Below, one piece after another: positions 15,645 through 23,207 of a stretch of DNA of 23,207 bases. Position 1 is the first letter of the stretch, and each line of letters opens with the position of its first letter. The translations under genes and the position numbers were made by a program. A model generated the notes under the pieces. It did not search any database, had not been told where the DNA came from, and saw nothing but the letters and a program-made list of their open reading frames with translations. This DNA is from Acidobacteriota bacterium (GTDB lineage Bacteria; Acidobacteriota; Terriglobia; Terriglobales; Acidobacteriaceae): the NCBI GenBank assembly GCA_023410055.1, contig JAEYQK010000110.1, positions 1 to 23,207 on the forward strand, in the 5' to 3' direction.

Positions 15645-15755
15645 GGTTTCAGCCCCGCAGGGGTATCGAATTTAGCCCGGCACGGCAGTGCCGGGTAGGA
15701 AAGTGGAGAATGTAGCAAGTCCCCTAGGGACGGCAGAGTTCTTAAGGGACTTGCG
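15645..15755. repeat. Palindromic repeat cluster (REP-like) between convergent genes
   Basis: Several hairpins lie back to back. CCCC-GCA-GGGG is at 15653-15663. CCCGGCAC-GGCA-GTGCCGGG (8-bp perfect stem) is at 15676-15695. GTCCC-CTA-GGGAC is at 15719-15731. CAAGTCCC at 15716-15723 can alternatively pair with GGGACTTG at 15746-15753. The arrangement resembles short mobile palindromic elements seen in acidobacterial intergenic DNA. It sits where transcripts of DUF3999 (+) and ftsK (-) converge, so it may also end both. Confidence 0.6.
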
Positions 15756-15849
15756 TCAATTTGTGAGCTGCTGAAGGAAGCTATCGGCGAAACCTGATCC
15801 GCAGTTCTCACGCCATTCTGTCCGCCGTTTGATCATCAGCAAATCCACA

Positions 15850-15886
15850 TCAATCACCCGATCACGCAATCACCCGATGGCCCGAT
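15850..15886. repeat. Short tandem direct repeat CAATCACCCGAT
   Basis: The 12-mer occurs at 15851-15862 and 15867-15878 (16-nt period). It is followed by a partial third unit GGCCCGAT at 15879-15886. It lies just beyond the ftsK stop codon. Function unknown. Confidence 0.45.
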
Positions 15887-15889
15887 TAT

Positions 15890-18280
15890 TTATCTCAGCG
15901 ATCCTTCGACTTCATCCAGCCAATCGGGCCGCTTTAGCACTTCGCGCGGCTTGGGGCCGTCTGCCGGGCCGACGATGCCGTCCTGTTCCATGAGATCGAT
16001 CAGGTGTGCGGCGCGGCCATATCCGATGCGGAGACGGCGTTGCAGCAGGGAAGTTGACGCTTTGCCAAATTCTAGTACTAGCTTTACCGCATCCTGGAAC
16101 AGTTCGTCGTCGCCATCCTCGTCGAAGTCGCCGTTTGCGTCGCCATTCGCGGCGGCGCGGCTGCCTTCTTCTTTCGGAGCCTCAAGGAAAGACTGTTCAT
16201 ACTGCGCGGTGGCCTGAGCCTTCCAGAACTCGACAACGCTGGCAATCTCCTTTTCCGCGACAAACGGCGCGTGCAGTCGAACCAGTCGTGCCGAGCCCGA
16301 TGGCAAGTACAGCATATCGCCGCGCCCAAGCAGCGATTCGGCGCCGTTGCCGTCCAGAATCGTACGAGAGTCCACCTTGGTCGAAACACGGAACGAGACG
16401 CGCGCCGGAAAGTTAGCCTTGATCAGTCCAGTAATGACGTCCACCGACGGGCGCTGCGTCGCCAGCACAAGATGTATGCCGACGGCGCGGGCCATCTGTG
16501 CCAGGCGCGTGATCGATTCTTCCACGTTGCTCTGGTCGATCATCATCAGGTCGGCCAATTCGTCGATGATGATCACAATGTACGGAAGCCGCTTCTCGTC
16601 GGGATTATCGCTGTCTTCGCCAAACAGTGACGGTGTCTCGTCAAATAGCTTGTTGTACTGATCGATGTTGCGGGCACCCTTCTCGGCCAACACTTTCAGT
16701 CGCCGCTCCATCTCGCGCACCGCATTTCTCAACGCGAACGCCGCCACTTTGGCCTCAGTAATGATCGGCACGTAAAGGTGCGGCACGCCTTCGTAGACGC
16801 CCAGTTCAACTCGCTTCGGATCAACCAGAATCAGGCGCACTTGGTCCGGCGTCGCCTTGTACAGCAGCGACATGATGAACGCGTTGATCGCGACCGACTT
16901 GCCCGATCCAGTAGAACCCGCAACCAGCAAGTGCGGCATCGTCGCAAGGTCGGAAATGGTGATGCGCCCGTTGATGTCCTTGCCCATCGAGAGCGTCAGC
17001 CTGGACTTCGAGTTGACGAATTCCGGCGACTCGATCACTTCGCGCAGACGAATGATCTCCCGATTATGATTCGGAACCTGTATGCCGACGGTGGACTTAC
17101 CCGCCATGCGCTCAATCAGGATGCTCTCCGCCCGCAGCGCCAGCGAAAGATCGTCGTTCAGGCCGACAATGCGGCTGTACTTAACTCCGGCGTCCGGCTT
17201 GAACTCGAAAGTCGTGACGACCGGTCCGGGGTTGATCTGCGTAACCTGTCCGGTGACGCCGAACTCAGCGCACTTTGACACCAGCACGTCCGAAAGCTGC
17301 CTCAGTTCGTCTTCGTCAACAGCACCATGCTCGTCCGGACGCGCCAGAAGCGCACTGGAAGGCATCTTGTAGCTGCCGGCCACCTTGGGAAGCGTCGTCT
17401 TGGCCTTCCGTGCCTCGTCAGCCCGTCCAGTGATTGCAATCGGTTCCCCCGCAGCACTCTTATCAGCCTCTTCCTGATCCATCTCCTCCAGCATCTTCTC
17501 GACGCCAGACTTCGGTCGCGTGGGCGTTGGAACTTCTACATCCGGCTCAGCCGTCCTTGCGGCAGGCACCGGCACCTGGCGCTTGGGAATCAGTTGCGTC
17601 GAAACCGCAGGTTGCTGCTTGGCATCTCGCTTTGCCTCCAGTTGCTTCTGGGCTTTTGCTTTACGCCGCGCCTCACGCCAATCAGTGAACTTGTTCCACA
17701 ACGCAAATACGAAGTTGAACCGCGTCATGAACCACAGACGCAGTGCCCCAAACGAGAACGCCGTCGAAAGATACAGCGCAACGGAAATAATCAGCAGACA
17801 GACGATGTACGCGCCAATGTTGTTGAGGTAGTGGATCAGCGCATCGCCGACAATGCGCCCCACGAGCCCTTCGATCGGAACGGCGTGCCCCCAGAGCAAG
17901 TGCCAAGGCAGCAATCCAAGCAATCCGGGGATAAACAGCATCAGCAGAATCGCGCCAATCGCCTTCGCTTCGGGCGACTCAACTTTCCGCGAGAAGAACC
18001 ACCGAATTGACAGTAGCGTCAGTAGCACCGGAACCAGGAATACTGAAATTCCTAGCGCCTGAAGAAATAGATCGGCCACCAGCGCGCCGGTGATGCCGAT
18101 CCAGTTGTGAGGCGAACGCACCTCCGCGCCCAGCGACGCCGTATTCAACGACGGGTCACTTGGCGCATACGAAACCAGGGCGAGGAGAAGGAGGATCGCG
18201 GCGGCAAACAGCACGACTCCGATCAGCTCATTGAGCCGCCGGTTCTTCGTCGGAGTAAAAGCAGCAGAGAAATACTTCAT
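15890..18280 (-). CDS. ftsK: DNA translocase FtsK/SpoIIIE
   Basis: A 796-residue septal DNA pump that moves chromosome ends apart at division. Order: four N-terminal transmembrane helices (about 18-176), a basic then acidic linker (about 195-330), the alpha/beta motor, and a C-terminal winged-helix gamma domain (about 725-785, with LQRRLRIGYGRAAHLIDLME) for reading oriented DNA motifs. Walker A is GSTGSGKS (455-462) and Walker B is IVIIIDELAD (568-577). ATQRPSVDVITG follows. I chose ATG 18280, which gives MKYFSAAFTPTKNRRLNE, the usual start of this group; an ATG at 18322 would add 14 residues without membrane or domain features. Linker is short compared with E. coli FtsK. A plausible promoter lies about 100 nt upstream. 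Confidence 0.95.
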   Translation of the reverse strand: MKYFSAAFTPTKNRRLNELIGVVLFAAAILLLLALVSYAPSDPSLNTASLGAEVRSPHNWIGITGALVADLFLQALGISVFLVPVLLTLLSIRWFFSRKVESPEAKAIGAILLMLFIPGLLGLLPWHLLWGHAVPIEGLVGRIVGDALIHYLNNIGAYIVCLLIISVALYLSTAFSFGALRLWFMTRFNFVFALWNKFTDWREARRKAKAQKQLEAKRDAKQQPAVSTQLIPKRQVPVPAARTAEPDVEVPTPTRPKSGVEKMLEEMDQEEADKSAAGEPIAITGRADEARKAKTTLPKVAGSYKMPSSALLARPDEHGAVDEDELRQLSDVLVSKCAEFGVTGQVTQINPGPVVTTFEFKPDAGVKYSRIVGLNDDLSLALRAESILIERMAGKSTVGIQVPNHNREIIRLREVIESPEFVNSKSRLTLSMGKDINGRITISDLATMPHLLVAGSTGSGKSVAINAFIMSLLYKATPDQVRLILVDPKRVELGVYEGVPHLYVPIITEAKVAAFALRNAVREMERRLKVLAEKGARNIDQYNKLFDETPSLFGEDSDNPDEKRLPYIVIIIDELADLMMIDQSNVEESITRLAQMARAVGIHLVLATQRPSVDVITGLIKANFPARVSFRVSTKVDSRTILDGNGAESLLGRGDMLYLPSGSARLVRLHAPFVAEKEIASVVEFWKAQATAQYEQSFLEAPKEEGSRAAANGDANGDFDEDGDDELFQDAVKLVLEFGKASTSLLQRRLRIGYGRAAHLIDLMEQDGIVGPADGPKPREVLKRPDWLDEVEGSLR

Positions 18281-18377
18281 TTGGCTATCGCAACTCAGGC
18301 CCCTGTCGCCGGACGCACCCATCCCGCGAGAACGGAGTCCCGATTAAGTTGCGCGCAGTAATGCCAGAGCAGTCTCG

Positions 18378-18405
18378 ATTATGCCAAAAAACAGCTAGAA
18401 AACAA
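18378..18405 (-). promoter_or_regulatory. Putative ftsK promoter
   Basis: Minus strand: TTGTTT (18405-18400), 16 nt, CATAAT (18383-18378). It sits in the 156-nt gap between uppP and ftsK, so ftsK may be transcribed independently of uppP. Leader would be about 90 nt to ATG 18280. Confidence 0.4.
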
Positions 18406-18436
18406 TGGGAATACGGGTATTACGGAAGGTTCGTCA

Positions 18437-19375
18437 CTATCTCCTCACGAACCACAGCAGCACTGCGATCCCCAGCACGATCCGATACACCGCAAACGGC
18501 ACGAACCCACGCTGCCGGACCCAGGCCATGAACCACGCAACCACACCGTAAGCAACGATGAACGAGACTACGAAGCCGACTGCCAACACGATCCACTGCT
18601 CGGTGTTCGCCGGAGCGGCGCCGATATCGTGTCCCTTGTGCAGCAGCGATTTCAGCAGATCATATCCCGTCGCGGCAATCATCGTCGGAATCGATAGCAG
18701 GAACGAGAATTCCAGGGCCGCCGCGCGCGTCATGCCCGCAGTCTGACCAGCAGCGATGGTCGCCATCGATCGCGAGGTCCCGGGAAACACAGCCGATGCA
18801 ATCTGACAGAAGCCGATCCAAACTGACTGTCCAATCGTCATGTCCTCGACATCGGTGGTGACGCTCTTCGGCGAAGGCATCTGCACCAGATTAGTCGGAC
18901 CATCCGCCGCCGCACTGCGCACGGCCAATTGCTCGCCGCGCCCAAACCGCGCATCGATGATCCACATTACGATTCCGCCCACCAGCAGCGACATCCCCAT
19001 TACGAACACGCTCTCGAGGTTCTTGCCGATCCTCTTTGTCAGCAGGAGCGCCGGAATCGCTGTCACGAAGAACGCGATGATCGTCAGGGATAAAGGGTGC
19101 GTCAAGATTGTCTTCCGCCCGTTGCGTCCGTGCGGAAAAGTGGTCAGAAAACCGGCAATCCGCTTGCGAAAGTACACCAGCAACGACAAAATCGCGCCAA
19201 GCTGAATGACAATCGTGTACATCTTCCAATAGGGATCGGCAAGGCTGATCGGCGCGCTGGTATAGCGCGCCATCAGTTCTTCCGTCAGGCGCAGGTGTGC
19301 GGTCGAGCTTACGGGCAAGAACTCGGTGAGTCCTTCAATGACGCCGAGGATGACTGAGACCAGGTACTGATTCAA
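18437..19375 (-). CDS. uppP: Undecaprenyl-diphosphatase UppP (BacA)
   Basis: A 312-residue integral membrane phosphatase that recycles undecaprenyl diphosphate to the monophosphate carrier for peptidoglycan and polysaccharide synthesis. Both active-site signatures are intact: GVIEGLTEFLPVSSTAHL (11-28, with E14, E18 and H27) and PGTSRS (198-203, with R202). Eight or so hydrophobic segments fit the re-entrant fold. The protein is about 40 residues longer than the common form. The excess is a polar loop at about 143-180 (GRGEQLAVRSAAADG through TTDVEDM) between two helices. The downstream ftsK is 156 nt away. The gene follows the SH3-like protein by 51 nt. It supports the nearby surface-sugar genes only in a general sense. 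Confidence 0.95.
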   Translation of the reverse strand: MNQYLVSVILGVIEGLTEFLPVSSTAHLRLTEELMARYTSAPISLADPYWKMYTIVIQLGAILSLLVYFRKRIAGFLTTFPHGRNGRKTILTHPLSLTIIAFFVTAIPALLLTKRIGKNLESVFVMGMSLLVGGIVMWIIDARFGRGEQLAVRSAAADGPTNLVQMPSPKSVTTDVEDMTIGQSVWIGFCQIASAVFPGTSRSMATIAAGQTAGMTRAAALEFSFLLSIPTMIAATGYDLLKSLLHKGHDIGAAPANTEQWIVLAVGFVVSFIVAYGVVAWFMAWVRQRGFVPFAVYRIVLGIAVLLWFVRR

Positions 19376-19426
19376 AACGCCTCCGAAACTATTTCACGTT
19401 CAACGAATAGAGCGATTTCCAAGCGG

Positions 19427-20383
19427 CTACTGATTTCCAAATGTCGGTATACCCTGTTCCACCACGTACAGGAGCTTTTGTGCCTTGGTGGACCAATCGA
19501 CATTGGAGCCATACTGCGACATGATCCGCTGGCACAGCGCGGTTGCACGCTTCTTTGCGTTCTCCGCCTTGCTTTGATTGCTGTCGCTCTTGTAGATGTC
19601 GATCAGCGCAGCCTGCCGCCACGCGGCATTGTAGAGCGCCTCGGGAGCTGCGGGGGACTGGGTGTGCTCGGCCGCATACTTCTCGTAAATGTCAGACTCT
19701 TTTTCGGGGCACTTTGCCTCCGCTTGCCAATCGCCGCATACCTTGTTATCGATCAGCGTGAACGCCGCCAGATCCGCCCATTTCGTCCCGGCATACTTCT
19801 TTATTACCTTCTTCATAAGGCTCTCGTCGAGCTGCTCGCGCATACCAGGATCACGCTCTCTAGACGATGGCCGCTGCTGTAACTGAGCTTTCTGTATCTG
19901 CCACTGGATATCGCCGGCGCGATAAAGAGCTTCGCCTGCGAGCGGCGAATCGGGCATGAATTCCGCCAGCAGGGCATAAAGCCGCATAGCTTCGTCAGCC
20001 GCTCCACGCCGCCCGCGACGACGCGAAGCCTCATGCTCGGAATCGGCAGCTTCCCCGAAAACAATGCGGTCACCGTTCGGAGTGTTCGGACGAATGATCC
20101 CCTTGTCCTGCATCCATCCAGTCACGGTTCGTCCCCCTGGCGTCTCGTCATTGCGCAAGAAAAGCGGCGTCCCGGTGACTTCGGCCTCCACCTTGATCCA
20201 GCCACGGCTGCGGTCAAGCACAACTACTTCGTGCCCGCGCTCCATACTGGCGAGTTTCCCGGACGACTCGTCCGGCGAAAGCCGGATTGTGACTGGAACC
20301 ACGCTGATACCACGTTCAACTTCCGCAAAAAGGGAAACTGCAGCTAGAAGAACAACGGAAATAACAAGAGCTATTCGTTTCAT
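19427..20383 (-). CDS. Exported protein with SH3-like and helical-repeat regions
   Basis: A 318-residue protein with a signal peptide (1-20, MKRIALVISVVLLAAVSLFA). Residues about 25-98 look like a bacterial SH3 domain (VTIRLSPDESSGKLASM, HEVVVLDRSRGWIKVEA, GWMQDKGIIRP). A charged Arg-rich linker (118-127) leads to a helical region (128-318) with TPR-like units such as MRLYALLAEFMPDSPLAGEALYRAG and a Cys pair at 216 and 225 region (NKVCGDWQAEAKC). It lacks a catalytic motif I can recognise. The architecture suggests binding of cell wall or protein partners in the periplasm. It is followed by uppP after 51 nt and may share its transcript. AGGAGG lies about 13 nt upstream of the ATG. The family identity is not known to me. 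Confidence 0.72.
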   Translation of the reverse strand: MKRIALVISVVLLAAVSLFAEVERGISVVPVTIRLSPDESSGKLASMERGHEVVVLDRSRGWIKVEAEVTGTPLFLRNDETPGGRTVTGWMQDKGIIRPNTPNGDRIVFGEAADSEHEASRRRGRRGAADEAMRLYALLAEFMPDSPLAGEALYRAGDIQWQIQKAQLQQRPSSRERDPGMREQLDESLMKKVIKKYAGTKWADLAAFTLIDNKVCGDWQAEAKCPEKESDIYEKYAAEHTQSPAAPEALYNAAWRQAALIDIYKSDSNQSKAENAKKRATALCQRIMSQYGSNVDWSTKAQKLLYVVEQGIPTFGNQ

Positions 20384-20506
20384 CGGTTAAAGGGTGCCTC
20401 CTCCGCAAAGTGAGTCCCTGAAAACAGGATAACCCTAATGGGACACGAATGTAGCACGAGCTTCGCCGATGCTCCGATCTCGTATACTTGGCCAAACAAG
20501 GGGTGC

Positions 20507-20532
20507 CGCACCCTTCCCGAAGGGAGGGTGCG
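20507..20532. terminator. Strong hairpin after the threonine dehydratase gene
   Basis: CGCACCC-T-TCCC-GAA-GGGA-GGGTGCG: eleven base pairs with one bulged T and a GAA loop. It begins 2 nt past the dehydratase stop on the minus strand. No run of T follows on that strand beyond CCCCTTG, so it may be a factor-assisted terminator or a dispersed palindromic repeat. Confidence 0.55.
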
Positions 20533-20533
20533 C

Positions 20534-21493
20534 TTATCCCGCCAATACTTCAGCTAGCATCGTTCGCTCGATGTTTCCCCCACTGACGACAGCCACATGC
20601 TCAATCGCCGCGGGTAGCTCACTCGCGTGGAACAAGAACGCCGCTAATGTTACGGCACCGCTAGGTTCTGGGACGATCTTTGCGACGGCAATCATTCGTC
20701 TCACGGCTTCCCGAATCTCCTCTTCGGTCACTGCGACCACATCGTCAACGTACTTGCGAATGTGCTCGAAGGTGATGTCCCCGAGCGCCTGCGCTCGTAG
20801 CCCGTCCGCAATCGTGCGCGATGTTTCTTCGGCCGAAAGCTCCGCAATCTTGCCGCTCCGTAAGCTTTGCCGTGCGTCGGCGGCGACCGCCGGTTCAACA
20901 CCGATCACCTTCGTTGCAGGGTGAAGCAGCTTAACTGCGGCTGCCACGCCGCTGATGAGTCCTCCACCACTGACGGGAACCAGAACGACGCTGGCTTCTG
21001 GCATGTCCTCGATGATCTCAAGCCCAATCGTTCCCGCTCCGGCGATAATCTTCTCGTCGTTATACGGCGGAACGATGACGTACCCGCACTGATCGGCGAG
21101 TTCCTCGGCCTTGGCCTTTCGTTCGTGACTTCCGGGGCCAACAAGCACGACCTCCGCCCCGTAGCCCCGTGTCGCATCAACCTTCACGCGGGGAACATCC
21201 CTAGGCATCACAATCGTCGCTCTTACACCCATGGCCCTGGCACTGTAAGCCACACCTTGCGCGTGATTGCCGCTGGAATACGCGATCACACCCCGCTTGC
21301 GCCCCTCGTCAGTCAATGAAGCAATCTTGTTGTACGCACCACGGAGCTTAAACGACCCTATCGGCTGGAAGCACTCGGGCTTAAGCCACAACTGGCGTGA
21401 GTCGCCATCGAGATAGTAACGAACGAGCGGCGTACGTACGGCGACTCCCTCCACTCGCCGCTGTGCCAGCTTAAGATCATCCAGCGTAACCAA
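20534..21493 (-). CDS. PLP-dependent threonine/serine dehydratase
   Basis: A 319-residue fold-type II PLP enzyme that deaminates threonine to 2-oxobutanoate (or serine to pyruvate). The cofactor lysine is K49 in PIGSFKLRGA, followed by YSSGNHAQGVA (72-82) and the phosphate-binding SGGGLISG loop. It ends without the ACT-type regulatory domain of biosynthetic IlvA, so it resembles catabolic TdcB or a serine racemase-like enzyme. The start is chosen as TTG 21493: AGGAG (21500-21504) is 6 nt upstream and the protein opens MVTLDDLKLAQRRVEG, a normal start for the family. Longer forms would run 170 nt into the hydrolase gene. Overlap with that gene's stop is 17 nt, indicating coupling. Confidence 0.9.
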   Translation of the reverse strand: MVTLDDLKLAQRRVEGVAVRTPLVRYYLDGDSRQLWLKPECFQPIGSFKLRGAYNKIASLTDEGRKRGVIAYSSGNHAQGVAYSARAMGVRATIVMPRDVPRVKVDATRGYGAEVVLVGPGSHERKAKAEELADQCGYVIVPPYNDEKIIAGAGTIGLEIIEDMPEASVVLVPVSGGGLISGVAAAVKLLHPATKVIGVEPAVAADARQSLRSGKIAELSAEETSRTIADGLRAQALGDITFEHIRKYVDDVVAVTEEEIREAVRRMIAVAKIVPEPSGAVTLAAFLFHASELPAAIEHVAVVSGGNIERTMLAEVLAG

Positions 21494-22721
21494 GGCGTAC
21501 TCCTGTGCGGGCGTTCGTGCGTTCTTCTCTGAGTCTGATACTCGTTGCCTGTCTTGCCGTGCGACAAGCGTCAGATGCGCGCAACAGTTCGGCGATGAAC
21601 GAAACGATCGCCAACTTGTCTCCCATCGACACCGCACCGCCCACATCCACGTGACTCAGCAAAGGTGTAACCAGCGCCGCGCGCATCCATCGTGCGGGAA
21701 CCTCTTTCTCCAGCCACAGGGTCTCAGATGCTGGAATGACGGTATCGCCGGCTCCATGCATCAACAGCACCGGTGCGCGCAGCCCAGCAAGATTACCGTG
21801 CGGCGACACCATTCCTGATTCTTCGCGGTGCTTGTTAATCGACTGCGCCAGTTCCGTCGCAAGTGCATCCTTCTTGTGAAGCCAGAGTAGTTCCATTCGC
21901 GCGTGGCCGGCAGGGCTAAGCTTTTCGGCTGCGGCGCGCGACTTTGCCTCGTCTTCCCAAAGTTGATAACGCAAGGACTCTCGCGCAATTGGCATATCCT
22001 GCGCTGAAAAGAAGTCCTCCGGATGGGAATAGACCACGACCAGCGCACCGTATTCATGTGCCTTCAGACTCTGAATGGAACCGTCCGGATGGGCGATCGT
22101 ATCGTTGGCAAAAAACTCGCACACACGTGCCAGATCGTGATGCCCGCCGAGCGACACGACATACCCGACGGAATCAGCATATTGCGGATCGGCAGCTGTC
22201 ATCAGCGCCAGCCCACCGGCGAAGCTCAGTCCCATCAATCCGACCTTCTCGCCGCCCAGTTGCGCGCTCAGGGACTTCACCGCCGCACCGATCGTCGCGA
22301 TGCTGGCGTGGCTTACGTGATAGTCGGCGATTTCCTTCAATTCCGGCGTTAACACGACTATACCGGCCGATGACATGGCTCGAGAAAACGCAACCAATCG
22401 CGGCTCTTCGATCCCAAGGTGATGCACACCATGCAACAGCACCATCCCCGGGGCGTCCTTCACTCCTTGCGGGATATAAAGCCGTGCGGGAATGCCCGTT
22501 CCGTCGGCTGCCAGTACCGTTGTCGCCTGCTCGTCTACAGGATACGAATCCATGTGAGCCAGCGTGCCCTGACCCTTTCCATCCGCGATCCGTTGCAGCA
22601 GAGAAGCAGCGCGAACATAGTCACGCCCGGGACCGATCGTCAAGTATCCAGATCCCGCAAGGGGCAAAATGAACACAACAATTGAGAGACTTACAATCCA
22701 CTTCCGCTTTAGGGTCGCCAT
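21477..22721 (-). CDS. Alpha/beta hydrolase with N-terminal membrane anchor
   Basis: A 414-residue protein. Residues 8-29 form a signal or anchor helix. The fold is alpha/beta hydrolase (dienelactone hydrolase/acyl-peptidase-like): MVLLHGVHHLG (93-103) is the oxyanion region, the nucleophile is S166 in GLSFAGG, the acid is probably D326 (MHGAGDTVIP) and the base H357 (LLSHVDV). No substrate can be assigned. The last 35 residues after the final helix (from about 380) are Arg/Thr-rich and look unlike the domain. They overlap the region of the dehydratase ribosome binding site, so the tail may be a read-through extension tolerated for coupling. Start ATG 22721 has a weak ribosome binding site; a poor promoter match (TTGAAT, 15 nt, GATAAC) lies just upstream. 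Confidence 0.85.
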   Translation of the reverse strand: MATLKRKWIVSLSIVVFILPLAGSGYLTIGPGRDYVRAASLLQRIADGKGQGTLAHMDSYPVDEQATTVLAADGTGIPARLYIPQGVKDAPGMVLLHGVHHLGIEEPRLVAFSRAMSSAGIVVLTPELKEIADYHVSHASIATIGAAVKSLSAQLGGEKVGLMGLSFAGGLALMTAADPQYADSVGYVVSLGGHHDLARVCEFFANDTIAHPDGSIQSLKAHEYGALVVVYSHPEDFFSAQDMPIARESLRYQLWEDEAKSRAAAEKLSPAGHARMELLWLHKKDALATELAQSINKHREESGMVSPHGNLAGLRAPVLLMHGAGDTVIPASETLWLEKEVPARWMRAALVTPLLSHVDVGGAVSMGDKLAIVSFIAELLRASDACRTARQATSIRLREERTNARTGVRLGYAG

Positions 22722-23207
22722 GGGTTAGTCCCACGTTATCCAGAGTAGAAGCTGGATTCAAGAGAAATTGGAGCGCGGGCAGTGATGTCACAGCCGATAC
22801 TGGACGTGGAGCGCTGGCCTCTGGCCGCGGCTGTCGTGGGGGCGTCTCGCCCGCACTTCGCTCCAACAGCCGCGTCGGTCTGTTCTGATTATGGAAATTC
22901 CGGCTCGCTCGTGTTGCAGGCGCGCAAATTGCCGCTATGCTGGAAAGGTGATGTTCGAGTTCAGCATCCGTGGGTTAACTACCGCGTAAGCATGTTCGGT
23001 GGATCAAGGAAGCGCCTGCATTGCGGCTGTATCAGTAAGACAGATACCTAACTCCTTTAAATAATCAGTGGTACAGAAATATAGGGGAGCGACTGTCTGT
23101 TTTGTCAAGGCGTAGTAGAGGGGGCGTGGAAAAGACGACGGCTGGGCCGCCTTGGAAAACGCAAGCGTTTCCCACTTTCCCACACCCCGGCTGCTACGAG
23201 TCTCAGG
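22722..23207. other. Intergenic region without a convincing gene
   Basis: Small open frames here (for example 22782-23051 on the + strand) have no domain, no ordered hydrophobic pattern and no ribosome binding site, so they are not called. The region holds a hairpin GGGCG-TCT-CGCCC (22840-22852), an imperfect inverted repeat GTATC...GATAC (23029-23047), a minus-strand promoter-like pair (listed separately) and an inverted repeat near 23154-23172 (AAACG-CAAG-CGTTT with flanking GGA/CC). Confidence 0.5.
23078..23108 (-). promoter_or_regulatory. Minus-strand promoter-like sequence with no gene behind it
   Basis: TTGACA (23108-23103, consensus -35), 19 nt, TATATT (23083-23078). AAGGAG follows at 23057-23052 but no start codon stands at a useful distance; the first ATG downstream opens only five codons. 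A small RNA or a decayed gene is possible. Confidence 0.4.

Noticed and set aside
15851..15886. Tandem CACCCGAT units considered as a CRISPR-like array.
   Set aside because: Only two full units with a 4-nt spacer; far too short and no cas genes.
17327..18010. Plus-strand open frame of 227 codons inside ftsK.
   Set aside because: Antisense to the ftsK membrane domain and linker; composition is Arg/His/Gln-rich with no structure.
21944..22672. Plus-strand open frame of 242 codons opposite the hydrolase.
   Set aside because: Pro/Arg-rich shadow of a well-supported hydrolase gene with a complete catalytic triad.
22782..23051. Open frame of 89 codons near the right end.
   Set aside because: No ribosome binding site, no domain or hydrophobic pattern, and Cys/Arg-rich composition; more likely chance in non-coding DNA.
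23154..23190. GTGGGAAAGTGGGAAA on the minus strand, suggestive of MraZ-type operator boxes.
   Set aside because: The TGGGA units are 8 nt apart rather than the 10-nt period expected of MraZ sites, there are only two, and no mraZ gene is in view.

Overview
The window reads as a chromosomal stretch of a Gram-negative, hopanoid-making bacterium, most likely an acidobacterium of the Koribacter/Terriglobia type. This is inferred from gene content (TamB, a TolC-family protein, HpnJ, an MqnP-like UbiA enzyme, a DUF2339/DUF3999 pair), from moderately high GC, and from short palindromic intergenic elements of the 'AGCCCC-GCA-GGGG' kind. No database was searched. I see no rRNA, tRNA, CRISPR array, transposase or phage gene. 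Codon use and gene order look like a stable chromosomal backbone.

Left part (1-3696, + strand): the 3' end of a TamB-like gene, a UbiA-family prenyltransferase (probably MqnP of futalosine menaquinone synthesis), then tatB-like, tatC and a secreted or lipid-anchored M28 protein with a complete set of glutaminyl-cyclase active-site residues. Spacing is tight or overlapping from tatB onward.

3699-6877 (- strand): hpnJ (radical SAM enzyme of composite hopanoid head groups) starts a probable operon. It continues with two half-size, paralogous EamA/SMR-type transporters that overlap by ATGA, and ends with a DUF2231-Rieske fusion membrane protein. A link between the transporter pair and hopanoid head-group flipping is the most attractive hypothesis in the window.

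7087-12381: a small two-helix membrane protein and a TolC-family outer-membrane protein (-). These are followed on the + strand by three nucleotide-sugar genes: a 4-epimerase, UDP-glucose dehydrogenase and UDP-glucuronate decarboxylase. Together they would supply UDP-GlcA, UDP-xylose and a 4-epimer for surface polysaccharide or glycolipid.

12454-15605 (+): a translationally coupled pair of unknown function, a many-helix DUF2339 protein and a periplasmic, C-terminally anchored DUF3999 protein. A palindromic repeat cluster lies between this pair and the convergent ftsK.

15890-22721 (- strand): FtsK/SpoIIIE translocase, undecaprenyl-diphosphatase (UppP), a secreted SH3-like/helical-repeat protein, a threonine/serine dehydratase starting at TTG, and an exported or membrane-anchored alpha/beta hydrolase. 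The last 486 bases hold no convincing gene, only a minus-strand promoter-like sequence and small hairpins. Several starts were moved inward from the longest reading frame on the basis of ribosome binding sites, overlaps and family alignment.
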